Program-made: the position numbers and the translations under genes | Part shown: in pieces, positions 1 through 10,908 of the stretch | How the letters are laid out: each line of letters begins with the position of its first letter | Position numbering within the stretch: position 1 is the stretch's first letter | IMG/VR virus record: IMGVR_UViG_3300042398_001385 | Coordinates: 89,315-153,314 of that record | DNA: 64,000 nucleotides | From: a virus | Reading direction: 5' to 3' (one strand) | Notes under the pieces: generated by a model | The model's database searches: none | What the model was told of the DNA's origin: nothing | What the model saw: the letters and a program-made list of their open reading frames with translations, nothing else

Positions 1-144
1 TTGAGCAGTTGAGCCTCCAAGGAAAGTAGAAGCAACAGGTTTTTTTGTTGCTCCTAATCCAGCCCATTCTCTTAAAGAATCTGCAGCATTTTTAGAAGTC
101 TCCATATTTAGTCTATTGATCTCTGGATTAATATTTTTTTCCAT
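1..144 (-). CDS. Partial hypothetical protein (N-terminus only)
   Basis: An ATG at 144 opens a frame that stays open for 48 codons to the left edge, so only the N-terminus is present. It begins MEKNINPEINRLNMETSKN and is polar, with no recognisable domain, signal peptide or membrane segment. An AT-rich TATATAC box lies about 25 bases upstream, as for other late-type genes here. It has the same orientation as the fibre-type gene upstream. Function cannot be assigned from this fragment. Confidence 0.6.
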   Translation of the reverse strand, partial: MEKNINPEINRLNMETSKNAADSLREWAGLGATKKPVASTFLGGSTAQ

Positions 145-231
145 TTGTAATTCGCTTTTTTAGTATATATCTAATCTTTTATAGATTCCCTTTTGTTATT
201 TATTTCCGATCGAAAGTATTTTTCAATTCTT

Positions 232-3117
<2,886 letters not shown>

Positions 3118-3130
3118 TTAATTTATTTAT

Positions 3131-3685
3131 TTAAAAAATTATAAAGTCGCCATCCTCGTTAACTAAGATGTTTCCATTTTGATCTGTAAGATATTCTGTA
3201 ATTTCGCTATCTACTAATCCCTCTCCTATTATAACCTCGACATTAACTCTAACTGAATGAGGATTATATAATAGCATACCTCCTTGTTCAAAATAAGGAG
3301 ATTCTATATCGCTTCCATTAGGATCTAAATCCCATCCACCAAATATATAGTTGCTATTCCCTGTTAATATGGTTAGATTTGCCATAGGCAAATAGTTACC
3401 GTTGTATAGTATATTTATAAATCTGTTGGAAACGGGTAATGATGTTGGGTATGTTGCCTTAATCATTACAAAGTCAACATTATTTAATCCTTCGGCACTA
3501 AGTAGTAAAGATGAGTTTCCATAAACACATCCACTGAATGATGAGTAGTTATTAAGTACTATATCAGTGTCACAAAAGCTTATTTCTCTAACAACTTTAG
3601 TCCCATTGACTATTTGAAGATTGCATCTTTGAAAGATAGCACCTTCAAATTGTATTGTATCACATACTAGAGGTGGTGTAGCCAT
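3131..3685 (-). CDS. Small beta-rich virion protein, paralogue A
   Basis: A 184-residue protein of unknown function that is clearly a paralogue of the next upstream gene. Both carry FQxCNL near residue 20, a (S)xCD motif about 15 residues later, a Y-x-G-x-x-x-P segment, an LTILTG/LMILTG motif and a GWDL motif followed by a GG(M/I) strand, in the same order. There is no signal peptide or membrane span. It lies between the collagen-like fibre gene and the paralogue, and its ATG at 3685 shares a base with the stop codon of that gene, so they are translationally coupled. A role as a fibre or head decoration protein is inferred from position only. Confidence 0.7.
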   Translation of the reverse strand: MATPPLVCDTIQFEGAIFQRCNLQIVNGTKVVREISFCDTDIVLNNYSSFSGCVYGNSSLLLSAEGLNNVDFVMIKATYPTSLPVSNRFINILYNGNYLPMANLTILTGNSNYIFGGWDLDPNGSDIESPYFEQGGMLLYNPHSVRVNVEVIIGEGLVDSEITEYLTDQNGNILVNEDGDFIIF

Positions 3686-4269
3686 TAGTTAAAAACAAAT
3701 ATTTCTAATTCCATACTATATGTATCGTTAATGTTACTAAACATAATACCACCAAACGAGAGATTCGGAGAGGCGGGAGTTGGATATATGTGTGGACTAA
3801 AACCAGGATTCGGAGGATTATTGGAATAATAGCTAAGATCCCATCCCTGCCAAGGTATTTCTGGTTCAGTTCTACCTGTTAAAATCATCAGGCTTCTTAT
3901 TGGATATGTTTGTCCTTTATATTCCCATGTTAGAAATCTTTGTTCCTCTGGACAATTCTTTTCATATTTAACCTTAACAACTATCATCTGAACTTCTCCT
4001 TGAGCTTGTCCAATTTCTGGAGCATTAAGTGTATAGCTAATATTTGGTCCTAGTGTTATGCTTTTTTTAAGAGATCCTCCACATCCTCCCATCTCAGAGC
4101 TTCCTAAAGATTCCAATTTAAAATCACAGAGAGATACACTAGAAAGTATATTTGCACCCTCTTTTACATCCAAATTACACGACTGAAAATATACCCTCTT
4201 ATAAACACCAGGATTACAATCCAAGTTTTCTATATACTTTGGATCGGTTGTATAAACTTTTTTGATCAT
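3685..4269 (-). CDS. Small beta-rich virion protein, paralogue B
   Basis: A 194-residue paralogue of the gene downstream, sharing FQSCNL, SLCDFKL, Y-K-G-Q-T-YP, LMILTG and GWDL in the same order, so the two arose by tandem duplication. It has more cysteines than its partner (including GGCGG near residue 60). The start at 4269 overlaps the stop of the upstream membrane protein by 4 bases. No family name is recognised. The fold is predicted mostly beta. Its position next to a fibre-type gene suggests a structural role, but nothing in the sequence proves it. Confidence 0.7.
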   Translation of the reverse strand: MIKKVYTTDPKYIENLDCNPGVYKRVYFQSCNLDVKEGANILSSVSLCDFKLESLGSSEMGGCGGSLKKSITLGPNISYTLNAPEIGQAQGEVQMIVVKVKYEKNCPEEQRFLTWEYKGQTYPIRSLMILTGRTEPEIPWQGWDLSYYSNNPPNPGFSPHIYPTPASPNLSFGGIMFSNINDTYSMELEIFVFN

Positions 4270-5522
4270 TTTAAATTTAAAGGGTTATCTTCACCCCCTG
4301 GATTATTTCTAAAATTTTTTCTAGATGCAGAATAATCGGGATTGCTTCTAAATCTTTCCCTTTCGATTCTTTTTTTTCCTAGCATTATCTCATCATTATA
4401 TTTATCAGAATTTTCTTCTTTATTCTCATCTTTTTCTGTATCTTTTTCTACATTTTCGTTATGAGTATCCGGATCTTCTGAAATTTTTAAATCCTCTTCA
4501 TTTTCTATAGGATCTAGCTCGGACGATTCTTCCGTCTTTTCATTATCTAATTCAGCTATATGGTCAATCACTGACTCTTCAATAATATCTTCTTGATAAG
4601 GCTCTTCAATAATTTTTTTGGAATTATCTTCGTTATTTTTAACTCTTATTTTTTTTATTCTATTCCATATATTTTTTATAGAATTTTCTTTATTTTCGTT
4701 TTTCATTTCTTCCTCTTCCTCTTTTTTTTCACTCATTTCAAATGCAAAATTTGCAGCTATAACTAAAGCAATAGCCAAAGGATCAAAAACTAGCATCAAA
4801 ATTATTATGTACCAGTTAACTACACTGTCTATATCGCTTCCCGTTAGTTTTGCAATATATTTTAAAGGTCCTACCTCTTTTGCAAGATCTGCATTAGAGG
4901 AAACACCAAACTTTTCTTGTTCTATTGATGATATCCTAGTATTTTTAGATGATATTGAATCATTTAATATTGATATTTCAGAATCCATTCTTTTTATTTC
5001 TCCGTCGACATCTTTTATCTGTTGGCGTACTGCATTTGTTGATTTTGATTTCTCTATAAGGACATCCTGTGTTGATTGTAGATTTGTCCTTATAGTAGTT
5101 AATTGACCTAGACGATCATTCTTTTGTTTTATCTGAGATTCATAATTGACGATCTCTGTTTTTATTATCGAGATATTTTTATCAAGAATCTGAATATTTT
5201 TATCTTGATTCTGAACTTTAAAAGATGTTTCTTGATAAGCAGATGATAGGAATCCATATATTCCTGCAGATGTTATAATTATTAATATAAGGGTTGCTAT
5301 TGATAGGTATAGTTTCAAACCTAGATTAAGCTTTTTCCAATATTGATATAACAAAGAAGCAGTAACAAGTTTAGCAAATTCTAAGCTTCCTGCTAAAACC
5401 ATTACTTGTAATGATGCACCAGCAAACATTTTACCAAGTCCTGTAACCGAATAAAAAGCAGCTGATCCTGAAACGGATAATGCGGATAAGGCTATTATCC
5501 ACGGTAATAATTTCTTTTTCAT
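4266..5522 (-). CDS. Membrane-anchored coiled-coil protein
   Basis: A 418-residue protein of unknown function. Two hydrophobic segments lie near the N-terminus (about residues 8-55 and 70-95), followed by a long heptad-type coiled coil (about 95-215), a third hydrophobic segment (WYIIILMLVFDPLAIALVIA, about 235-265) and a highly acidic, low-complexity C-terminal tail (about 270-418). The frame could extend to a GTG at 5540, but the ATG at 5522 directly precedes the Lys-rich start of the membrane region and is preferred. The layout suggests an inner-membrane protein with a large cytoplasmic tail made by the phage during infection. No catalytic motif was seen. Confidence 0.65.
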   Translation of the reverse strand: MKKKLLPWIIALSALSVSGSAAFYSVTGLGKMFAGASLQVMVLAGSLEFAKLVTASLLYQYWKKLNLGLKLYLSIATLILIIITSAGIYGFLSSAYQETSFKVQNQDKNIQILDKNISIIKTEIVNYESQIKQKNDRLGQLTTIRTNLQSTQDVLIEKSKSTNAVRQQIKDVDGEIKRMDSEISILNDSISSKNTRISSIEQEKFGVSSNADLAKEVGPLKYIAKLTGSDIDSVVNWYIIILMLVFDPLAIALVIAANFAFEMSEKKEEEEEMKNENKENSIKNIWNRIKKIRVKNNEDNSKKIIEEPYQEDIIEESVIDHIAELDNEKTEESSELDPIENEEDLKISEDPDTHNENVEKDTEKDENKEENSDKYNDEIMLGKKRIERERFRSNPDYSASRKNFRNNPGGEDNPLNLK

Positions 5523-5544
5523 ACTTAAGTATATATCCACAAAA

Positions 5545-5570
5545 AAAGACTGGCATTAATACCAGTCTTT
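5545..5570 (-). terminator. Intrinsic terminator after the 5.6-6.1 kb gene
   Basis: A perfect 9-bp stem (AAAGACTGG / CCAGTCTTT) with an 8-base loop, followed on the minus strand by a run of T. It lies just downstream of the gene ending at 5596 and upstream of the membrane protein gene. Confidence 0.8.
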
Positions 5571-5595
5571 TGTATTATAATTTATGTAGTAACTA

Positions 5596-6096
5596 TTATT
5601 CTAGTTCTATTCCTTGTTCAGCAGCTGCAAGCTGTTGCTCAAGATCTTTAACTACCATATTGTCTTGTTGAATTAACATCAATGTTTCTTCTAATGTTTT
5701 CCAAAGAGTTACAAAAGATTCAATTTCTTTTTCTCCTTTCCCTTCCATTCTTAGAACGAAATAATGTGAAGCCTCAACCTCTAGATTTGTAAAATAAACT
5801 ACTCCGTCTTTAATTCCTTCAGATTTTACCTCTTCAATTCTTTTTAGAATTTCTTTAACGCCAAGAGCTTCTTTAGATCTCCATTGAACTTCTTCTCTCA
5901 TATAGATTTCAAATCTATGTAAAAGTGAATCCGACATTGATACTGCATACTCTTTGTCTTTAAGACTTGCCTTATAATTTTCTAAATCTTTCTTAATTGA
6001 TTCTACTTTTTCAGTATCAACTTTACTGATGTATTTTTCAAGTTTAGCTTCATTTTGAGCTACTAACTCTTCCTCTAATTGTGGTTTATTTGCCAT
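5596..6096 (-). CDS. Hypothetical alpha-helical protein
   Basis: A 166-residue, charged, almost entirely helical protein (Lys/Glu-rich, heptad-like stretches at about 15-50 and 130-165). No known domain is recognised and it has no membrane span. It begins at ATG 6096, preceded by TATAAAAATA, and ends before a strong intrinsic terminator, so it can be the last gene of a transcript containing the nuclease gene upstream. Function unknown. Confidence 0.6.
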   Translation of the reverse strand: MANKPQLEEELVAQNEAKLEKYISKVDTEKVESIKKDLENYKASLKDKEYAVSMSDSLLHRFEIYMREEVQWRSKEALGVKEILKRIEEVKSEGIKDGVVYFTNLEVEASHYFVLRMEGKGEKEIESFVTLWKTLEETLMLIQQDNMVVKDLEQQLAAAEQGIELE

Positions 6097-6137
6097 TTTG
6101 TTTTTATTTTTATATCTGTTATTGTCACAGAAGTTTC

Positions 6138-6938
6138 TTATATTCCGTGTATTTCTCTGAATTTTTTAGCAAGATCTATAAATTGTTCCAAATAATATTT
6201 CAATTCGTAGTCATGAACTATAAAAGTTTGTATATCTGATGTTTGTTCGTTTGCTATTCTTATTCTTCCACATTTAGGTACTTCCTGATATTTTTCAGCA
6301 CACATAAACATATAAGCGGCTATCTGCAATTTATAGCTTAAGATATCATCTTCATCTTTTAAAGATGTTGAAGATTTAAAGTCGTCAACTATTAAATATT
6401 GTTCTTTGTTTCTATAAACAAAGTCACAAGCTCCTGCCCATCCACCTTTAAAGGTAGTATATAAGAATGCTTCGTTATCTACTACTTCTTCTATATCTTC
6501 CCAAAAATTAGTGTGATAAAAATTCCAAAATAGATCCCTTCCTTTATTTACATACTTAGCATATTTTCCTTCGTCCCTACTAGATTCCTCTATTGCAAAG
6601 ATCTGTGCTTTTTTTAATGATCTATCTACATCTTTTTCTTTTGCCCATTCTAATAAGAAGAGTTCAAGCATCCTGTGCATAACAGTTCCTCTTTCTGCAG
6701 CATCGTGTAATATTTTATCCCATCGAGCTTCTCCAAATTGAATTTTTAAAGCTTCATATTTTTCATTCTTTACTAGCTTTAATATAGTAGTAACAGAAGG
6801 CAAAATTAAAGGAGCTTCACCAGCTCCTTCTACTACGTAAGCTCTTCCCCAAGGAAATGCTTGTCTATTTATTTGTATGTCAGAAGATAACATTCCACAG
6901 GTATTTAATTCCTCCCAAAATCCATGATATAAATCCAA
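6138..6938 (-). CDS. PD-(D/E)XK (RecB/Cas4-type) nuclease
   Basis: A 266-residue protein with the ordered motifs of the RecB-like branch of the PD-(D/E)XK superfamily: a helix with GTVMHRMLELF (residues about 85-95), GACDFV (about 168-173, acidic metal ligand), VDDFKSS (about 183-189, the D..K core) and a following Q/Y helix YKLQIAAYMFM. This indicates a metal-dependent DNA exonuclease or endonuclease, probably acting on phage or host DNA ends. The first ATG gives a 59-base overlap with the upstream gene. An internal ATG at 6893 would leave 14 bases. The metal-site residues all appear intact. Confidence 0.75.
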   Translation of the reverse strand: MDLYHGFWEELNTCGMLSSDIQINRQAFPWGRAYVVEGAGEAPLILPSVTTILKLVKNEKYEALKIQFGEARWDKILHDAAERGTVMHRMLELFLLEWAKEKDVDRSLKKAQIFAIEESSRDEGKYAKYVNKGRDLFWNFYHTNFWEDIEEVVDNEAFLYTTFKGGWAGACDFVYRNKEQYLIVDDFKSSTSLKDEDDILSYKLQIAAYMFMCAEKYQEVPKCGRIRIANEQTSDIQTFIVHDYELKYYLEQFIDLAKKFREIHGI

Positions 6939-7341
6939 ACTTATATTGAAGCCACATCAGAAGTAAAATTAATATTATTCTGTAGATGATCCATCTTATA
7001 GATAATCTCTGGAAGTATGGTGTATAAACTATAAGATAAGAAATCGAACTATCTATAGGAGATATTTTAGGAATTATAACCTCTTGAAGATTTAATCTAG
7101 TTAAATATTCATTAAGGGGTCTAGACTCTTCTAAAACATAAGCAGGTCTTATCTCATCAGGAGAATCTGGGGAATAAATAACCTCAGGTGGTAAATTTAC
7201 TACGGTGTATATTCTACCTATCCAATCTACCCTGAGCTTAAATTTTTCCCACTCGATTGTTCCTTTATTTTTCTTTATCGTTTTCTTTATAAAGAAATAG
7301 TTATTAATGTCAGTTATAACTCTTTTAAAGGGATAATTCAT
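6880..7341 (-). CDS. Small protein with C-terminal membrane segment
   Basis: A 153-residue protein of unknown function. The N-terminal about 110 residues are soluble and mixed in charge. The C-terminal 40 residues form two short hydrophobic stretches (IIYRIILILLLMWL and FGFISWILGGIKYLW), suggesting a tail anchor in the membrane. Its 3' end overlaps the nuclease gene. It starts at ATG 7341, a short distance after the sigma-factor gene, so they are probably co-transcribed. No family recognised. Confidence 0.55.
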   Translation of the reverse strand: MNYPFKRVITDINNYFFIKKTIKKNKGTIEWEKFKLRVDWIGRIYTVVNLPPEVIYSPDSPDEIRPAYVLEESRPLNEYLTRLNLQEVIIPKISPIDSSISYLIVYTPYFQRLSIRWIIYRIILILLLMWLQYKFGFISWILGGIKYLWNVIF

Positions 7342-7375
7342 ATCAATTATATCTATCTATTAGAAAAAGTTACGA

Positions 7376-7999
7376 TCAATCATTAAAAGTCAAATTAACA
7401 CCAGGAAACATATCCCTAACTTTTAATCTCGCTCTTCTAATTCTTGTAGCAATGGCTCTTTTCTTCATACCATACTTATCTGCTATTTCCTGATATTTCA
7501 TTCTAAGGATCTCCCTATCAAATAATATATCTTTGTATATTTCTGGGAGATCATTCATTCTTTCTATAACATTGTCGTATAAATCCTCCATTTCGTCATT
7601 TTCTACAGAAATAAAATCGAAATCAGATTCGAATGTTACCGGGGATCTTCTTATTGATGCTGTATTATATTCTTCAGAGTCATCATTATTTTTTACTACC
7701 TCTTGTATAATAGGCATGTATCTGTCCTCGTTCTTTTTTATAACTAATGATTCGTTTTTAGCTATATTATAGATCCACGTGGAAAAGTTCCCTCTTGCTG
7801 AATCATATTGGGATATCTTTGTCCATATTTTAGCCATTGTATTAGACACTGCATCTTCTGCTGATTCTTGCTCTATTAATATAGATCTACAATGTTTTAA
7901 TAACCCCGGTTTAATTCTTTTATATAATTCAACAAAATCTTTCTCTGATGATGTTCTCATAAAACTTTCTGCCAATTCCTGAATATTCTTTGCCGCCAT
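7376..7999 (-). CDS. Sigma-70 family RNA polymerase sigma factor
   Basis: A 207-residue sigma factor of ECF-like size. Region 2 occupies about residues 20-95 (FVELYKRIKPGLLKHC, then AEDAVSNTMAKIW and the aromatic-rich GNFSTWIYNIAKN used in -10 recognition and melting). A variable acidic linker follows, and region 4 is at about 150-200 (LREIL-type segment then YQEIADKYGMKKRAIATRI, a helix-turn-helix). It probably directs host RNA polymerase to a class of phage promoters. T4 uses a sigma-like factor (gp55) for late TATAAATA promoters, and boxes of that kind precede many structural genes here. That link is inferred, not shown. Confidence 0.85.
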   Translation of the reverse strand: MAAKNIQELAESFMRTSSEKDFVELYKRIKPGLLKHCRSILIEQESAEDAVSNTMAKIWTKISQYDSARGNFSTWIYNIAKNESLVIKKNEDRYMPIIQEVVKNNDDSEEYNTASIRRSPVTFESDFDFISVENDEMEDLYDNVIERMNDLPEIYKDILFDREILRMKYQEIADKYGMKKRAIATRIRRARLKVRDMFPGVNLTFND

Positions 8000-8029
8000 A
8001 ATTTTTTAATTTTTTTCTAGTTTTTTAGT

Positions 8030-8467
8030 TTATAGGTTTACTTTTTTTATTTCTATTCCTGCCTCCTCGAAAAGTTTAAAAGAATCCGTATTTCTATAGA
8101 CTTCTAAGTAAACTATTCTTTTTATTCCTGCTTGTATAATAATCTTAGCACAATCAAAGCAGGGGGAAAGAGTAACGTAAAGTGTAGCTCCTTCCGCGCT
8201 GTTGGTACTTTTAGCTATTTTAGTAATGGCATTTGCTTCAGCATGTAAAACTGTAGGCAAGGTATTATTATCACAGTCCTCACACTCGTTTGGAAATCCA
8301 GATGGTGTTCCGTTATATCCGTCAGATATTATTTGTCTATCTTTTACTATTAGACAACCTACCTGACTTCTTTTACAGTGAGAGTTCTCTGACCAAACTT
8401 TGGCCATTCTTAAATAGAGTACGTCTAGCTTATTCTGCTTGTTCTGTGGTAGGCTCTGATTGTTCAT
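8030..8467 (-). CDS. cd: Deoxycytidylate deaminase
   Basis: A 145-residue dCMP deaminase of the zinc-dependent cytidine deaminase superfamily, converting dCMP to dUMP for thymidylate synthesis. Zinc-site motifs are complete: HAEAN (His ligand and catalytic Glu, residues about 74-78) and PCFDCAK (two Cys ligands, about 102-108). The N-terminal substrate segment SQVGCLIV...DGYNGTPSGFPN is typical of phage T4 and ComE-type enzymes. Two extra cysteines (ECEDC) may form the second zinc site seen in this family. The start overlaps the upstream small gene by 38 bases. It would supply dUMP to the thymidylate synthase at the right edge of the window. Confidence 0.92.
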   Translation of the reverse strand: MNNQSLPQNKQNKLDVLYLRMAKVWSENSHCKRSQVGCLIVKDRQIISDGYNGTPSGFPNECEDCDNNTLPTVLHAEANAITKIAKSTNSAEGATLYVTLSPCFDCAKIIIQAGIKRIVYLEVYRNTDSFKLFEEAGIEIKKVNL

Positions 8468-8705
8468 CAGATTGGGCTGTTTTTAAAGGTGTAACTTCTA
8501 TTTTGAATCTTTCAACCATATGGAAAGTTTCCATAAGTCTAAAAACGCCCAGGAGATTTAGGACTTGATTAATTTCATCCTCAGTAAATTCAATTTTTTC
8601 TTCATTTTCCAAAAGTTCCAAACATTCCTTGTAGCCTGCATAGTTTTTTAAAAACTCAAGAACTGTTTCTCTTAGCTCTTTCGTAATTTCATAGTTTTTA
8701 CTCAT
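8430..8705 (-). CDS. Hypothetical acidic protein
   Basis: A 91-residue, acidic, mostly helical protein with no recognised family and a Gln/Glu/Ser-rich C-terminus (EQSEPTTEQAE). It starts at ATG 8705 and overlaps the dCMP deaminase start by 38 bases in a different frame, so the two are probably coupled. A Bacteroidota-like TATATTTG element is visible at 8732-8739 on the minus strand, upstream of its start. Function unknown. Confidence 0.55.
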   Translation of the reverse strand: MSKNYEITKELRETVLEFLKNYAGYKECLELLENEEKIEFTEDEINQVLNLLGVFRLMETFHMVERFKIEVTPLKTAQSDEQSEPTTEQAE

Positions 8706-8765
8706 AATTTATTATTTAGGTTTATTTTTTACAAATATATTAATTCTTACTTAAAAAGTAAACCC

Positions 8766-10565
8766 CTAATTGAAATTTTTCTTATTAGGGATAACAATAA
8801 GAGGATTCTGTAATGTAGTATTTAATTGAGATAATAATCTCACCATACTTTTTATATCATCAGACATATCTTTGCTCATCTTATCAGATTCCTCTTTACT
8901 TTTAGTTTCTTCTGCTTTTTTACTGTCTTCTTTTTGTTTATCTGCACTCGTAGATGCGGTATTCATATCGGAGCTAGATGTGCTTGTAGCCGTACTAGTA
9001 CTTGTGTTTGTATTAGCAGTTGAACCCGTCGTTGTTGTATTCGTTTGTGTTGTATTGGTTTCAGTCTTAGCAGGTTCACTAACACTATTTAAATTTTGTA
9101 CTTGTGTTTCTTTTATAGAAGTACTACTTGAAGAAGTTTCAGACTTTTGTTGATTTGTTTCTGGTTTTTTGTCTTCTATTTTGGTTTCTTTGGTTTCTTT
9201 CTTTGCTTTTTCTGTTGTTCCTTTAGAATCCCCATCTTTTTTATCCTCAGCTTTCTTCGAGAGTCCTAAATCTTGTAATATTTTATCCTGTGCAGCTTCT
9301 ACCTCAGCATTTCCTTTTCCTTTTTTAGATTTAGATTTATCATCCTCTCCGCCTCCTTCACCCTCTTTTTTATCTCCTCCTATTTTTATTCCTAGAGATT
9401 CTAAAATTGCATCTTGTGCTTTCTCTGTATTTGATTTCTCACCCTTTTTAGTCTTCTCATTACCTTTTTTTGTATCCTCAACTTTTGTTGCTCCTGTTGC
9501 TCCTGTTCCTCCAGTTGTACTCTTATTTGTTAAATTTTCTACTGACGTCGAAGAAGCGGGACCTGTAGGACCAGTAGATGATTTTTCAACATTGGATGTA
9601 GTGGAAGATCCCTCAACAGGTTTTACGTCTCCTGTTGTTCCTGCTGTTCCTGTGGGGGTATTTGTAGAAGCAGGTCCAGTAGCAGATGGAGATTTCTTCT
9701 CCTCAATTTTTGTCTCATCCGTTTTTGTCTTCGGTTCTTCCTTTTTAGCCTCCTGTGCAGCTTCTTTTATTACATCCTCCGCTTTTTTTCCTTCTTTTTT
9801 TTCTATTAGTTTTTTTATGTTATCATCATATGCTTTTGACATTTTGGTAATACTCTCATTAGTAAATCCTTCAGCTTCTAGAACTTTTGCTAAAGCAGAA
9901 ATTATAGCCATATTTTCAGGAGTATATAAAATAGGAGCATATTGGCTAGCTGCAGGTTGAGACTTTACCCCAAAATAGTCTAGTACCTCAGAAAACTTAT
10001 CGAGTAGTGGATCGAATTTAAGTTTTTCGTCCTTTATTTTACTGTCAAAATCGCTTTGTACGTCCTCATATGAATCGAATTCCATTACATCTCTTAGTCC
10101 CAGATTTTCTACTATATCAGTAACCCTACCGTCTTTAAGAAGTTTAGCATTTCCTATTTTATTTTCTGCAGCTTGCTTAGACATTTCAAAAATCTCCTTC
10201 CCGTCTATAGTTTCCCCTTTATCTATTTTTCTGCCTATTGTACTCCTGTCCGAATCTGCACCTGAATAAGCTTCTGTAAAATATATAGCTTTGGTGTCTA
10301 TTCCCTCCCCTAATTCTTTTAAATTCTTCTCAAAGGATTCATTATAGAACTTTCTGGCATTTTTTATAACCTCGTCTGCAGATTTTTTTTTAACCTTAAG
10401 ATCCTCGTCAATTTCTTTACCAGTCAATCTGACATTTACTCCATCAGATACAACTCTTGCTTTGTCTTGTTCTTCGTATTTAGCTCTATCAAAAGCACCT
10501 TCACCTGCTTTAAAAACAGGAAATTCCGATCCTGCTGCTCCTGATGTTCCTGTTTCTCCTGCCAA
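8766..10565 (-). CDS. Large low-complexity protein, likely virion/assembly
   Basis: A 599-residue protein that starts at TTG (10565), since there is no in-frame ATG close by. The box TATAAATA sits at 10576-10583. The N-terminal about 250 residues are a helical folded region. Residues about 255-560 are Thr/Ser/Lys/Glu-rich low complexity with collagen-like GPTGPAS and GATGATK pieces and a repeated unit (AQDAILESLGIK... / AQDKILQDLGLS...). The C-terminal 35 residues become ordered again. It precedes the baseplate-type genes in a structural region. It might be a scaffold, a fibre-attached protein or a long flexible linker, and no family could be assigned. Confidence 0.6.
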   Translation of the reverse strand: MAGETGTSGAAGSEFPVFKAGEGAFDRAKYEEQDKARVVSDGVNVRLTGKEIDEDLKVKKKSADEVIKNARKFYNESFEKNLKELGEGIDTKAIYFTEAYSGADSDRSTIGRKIDKGETIDGKEIFEMSKQAAENKIGNAKLLKDGRVTDIVENLGLRDVMEFDSYEDVQSDFDSKIKDEKLKFDPLLDKFSEVLDYFGVKSQPAASQYAPILYTPENMAIISALAKVLEAEGFTNESITKMSKAYDDNIKKLIEKKEGKKAEDVIKEAAQEAKKEEPKTKTDETKIEEKKSPSATGPASTNTPTGTAGTTGDVKPVEGSSTTSNVEKSSTGPTGPASSTSVENLTNKSTTGGTGATGATKVEDTKKGNEKTKKGEKSNTEKAQDAILESLGIKIGGDKKEGEGGGEDDKSKSKKGKGNAEVEAAQDKILQDLGLSKKAEDKKDGDSKGTTEKAKKETKETKIEDKKPETNQQKSETSSSSTSIKETQVQNLNSVSEPAKTETNTTQTNTTTTGSTANTNTSTSTATSTSSSDMNTASTSADKQKEDSKKAEETKSKEESDKMSKDMSDDIKSMVRLLSQLNTTLQNPLIVIPNKKNFN

Positions 10566-10575
10566 AATTGTTTTT

Positions 10576-10583
10576 TATTTATA
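10576..10583 (-). promoter_or_regulatory. T4-late-like box TATAAATA
   Basis: An exact TATAAATA on the minus strand 10 bases before the TTG start at 10565. This matches the known T4 late promoter core. It is one of several such boxes ahead of structural genes in this window. Confidence 0.5.
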
Positions 10584-10590
10584 TACCTAA

Positions 10591-10618
10591 AAAGCCAAAA
10601 AGTTATCTTTTTGGCTTT
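10591..10618 (-). terminator. Intrinsic terminator overlapping the gene end at 10603
   Basis: A perfect 12-bp stem (AAAGCCAAAAAG / CTTTTTGGCTTT) with a 4-base loop, followed by T-rich sequence on the minus strand. The 5' arm includes the last three codons and stop of the gene ending at 10603. Confidence 0.75.
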
Positions 10619-10908
10619 GAAAATGCAAATGCTTCTACTAATTCGCCTTGCTCGTTTTTCTTATTTTCTCTTTCTATTCTTTCGTTAAGCTTATCTATAA
10701 ACAGTTGATATTCGTAGAAAGGTAAATCCTCCAAATAATCTATTGATAATTTAAATTCTTCCCAGAGTCTAAATTTAATATCAAAGTAGTTGGCTAAAGA
10801 TATCTGAAATAACGAAAAGAGATCTGTACCCTCCGGGAAAGGAAATCTCTGCTGTGACCTCCCCATCACAGCTTTCACATTTACTATTGATTCTTGATTT
10901 TGTAGCAA
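10603..10908 (-). CDS. Frameshift extension or separate gp51-like small protein
   Basis: The frame opens at a TTG (10908). The only ATG is at 10866, and both lie well inside the upstream baseplate gene, giving an overlap of 86-128 bases. The protein from about residue 20 (FPEGTDLFSLFQISLANYFD) onward is a compact helical sequence ending in a charged tail. It reads naturally as a continuation of the gp26-like protein if ribosomes shift +1 at TTT CCC GGA near 10826. By T4 analogy it could be a hub-assembly partner such as gp51. Separate translation by coupling is also possible. A sequencing error would give the same picture. Confidence 0.55.
   Translation of the reverse strand: MLQNQESIVNVKAVMGRSQQRFPFPEGTDLFSLFQISLANYFDIKFRLWEEFKLSIDYLEDLPFYEYQLFIDKLNERIERENKKNEQGELVEAFAFSKPKR

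Noticed and set aside
9169-9960. Plus-strand open frame opposite the 599-residue gene
   Set aside because: Antisense of a low-complexity coding region. It has no domain, and its Ser/Phe/Val composition is the complement of Lys/Glu/Thr-rich coding.
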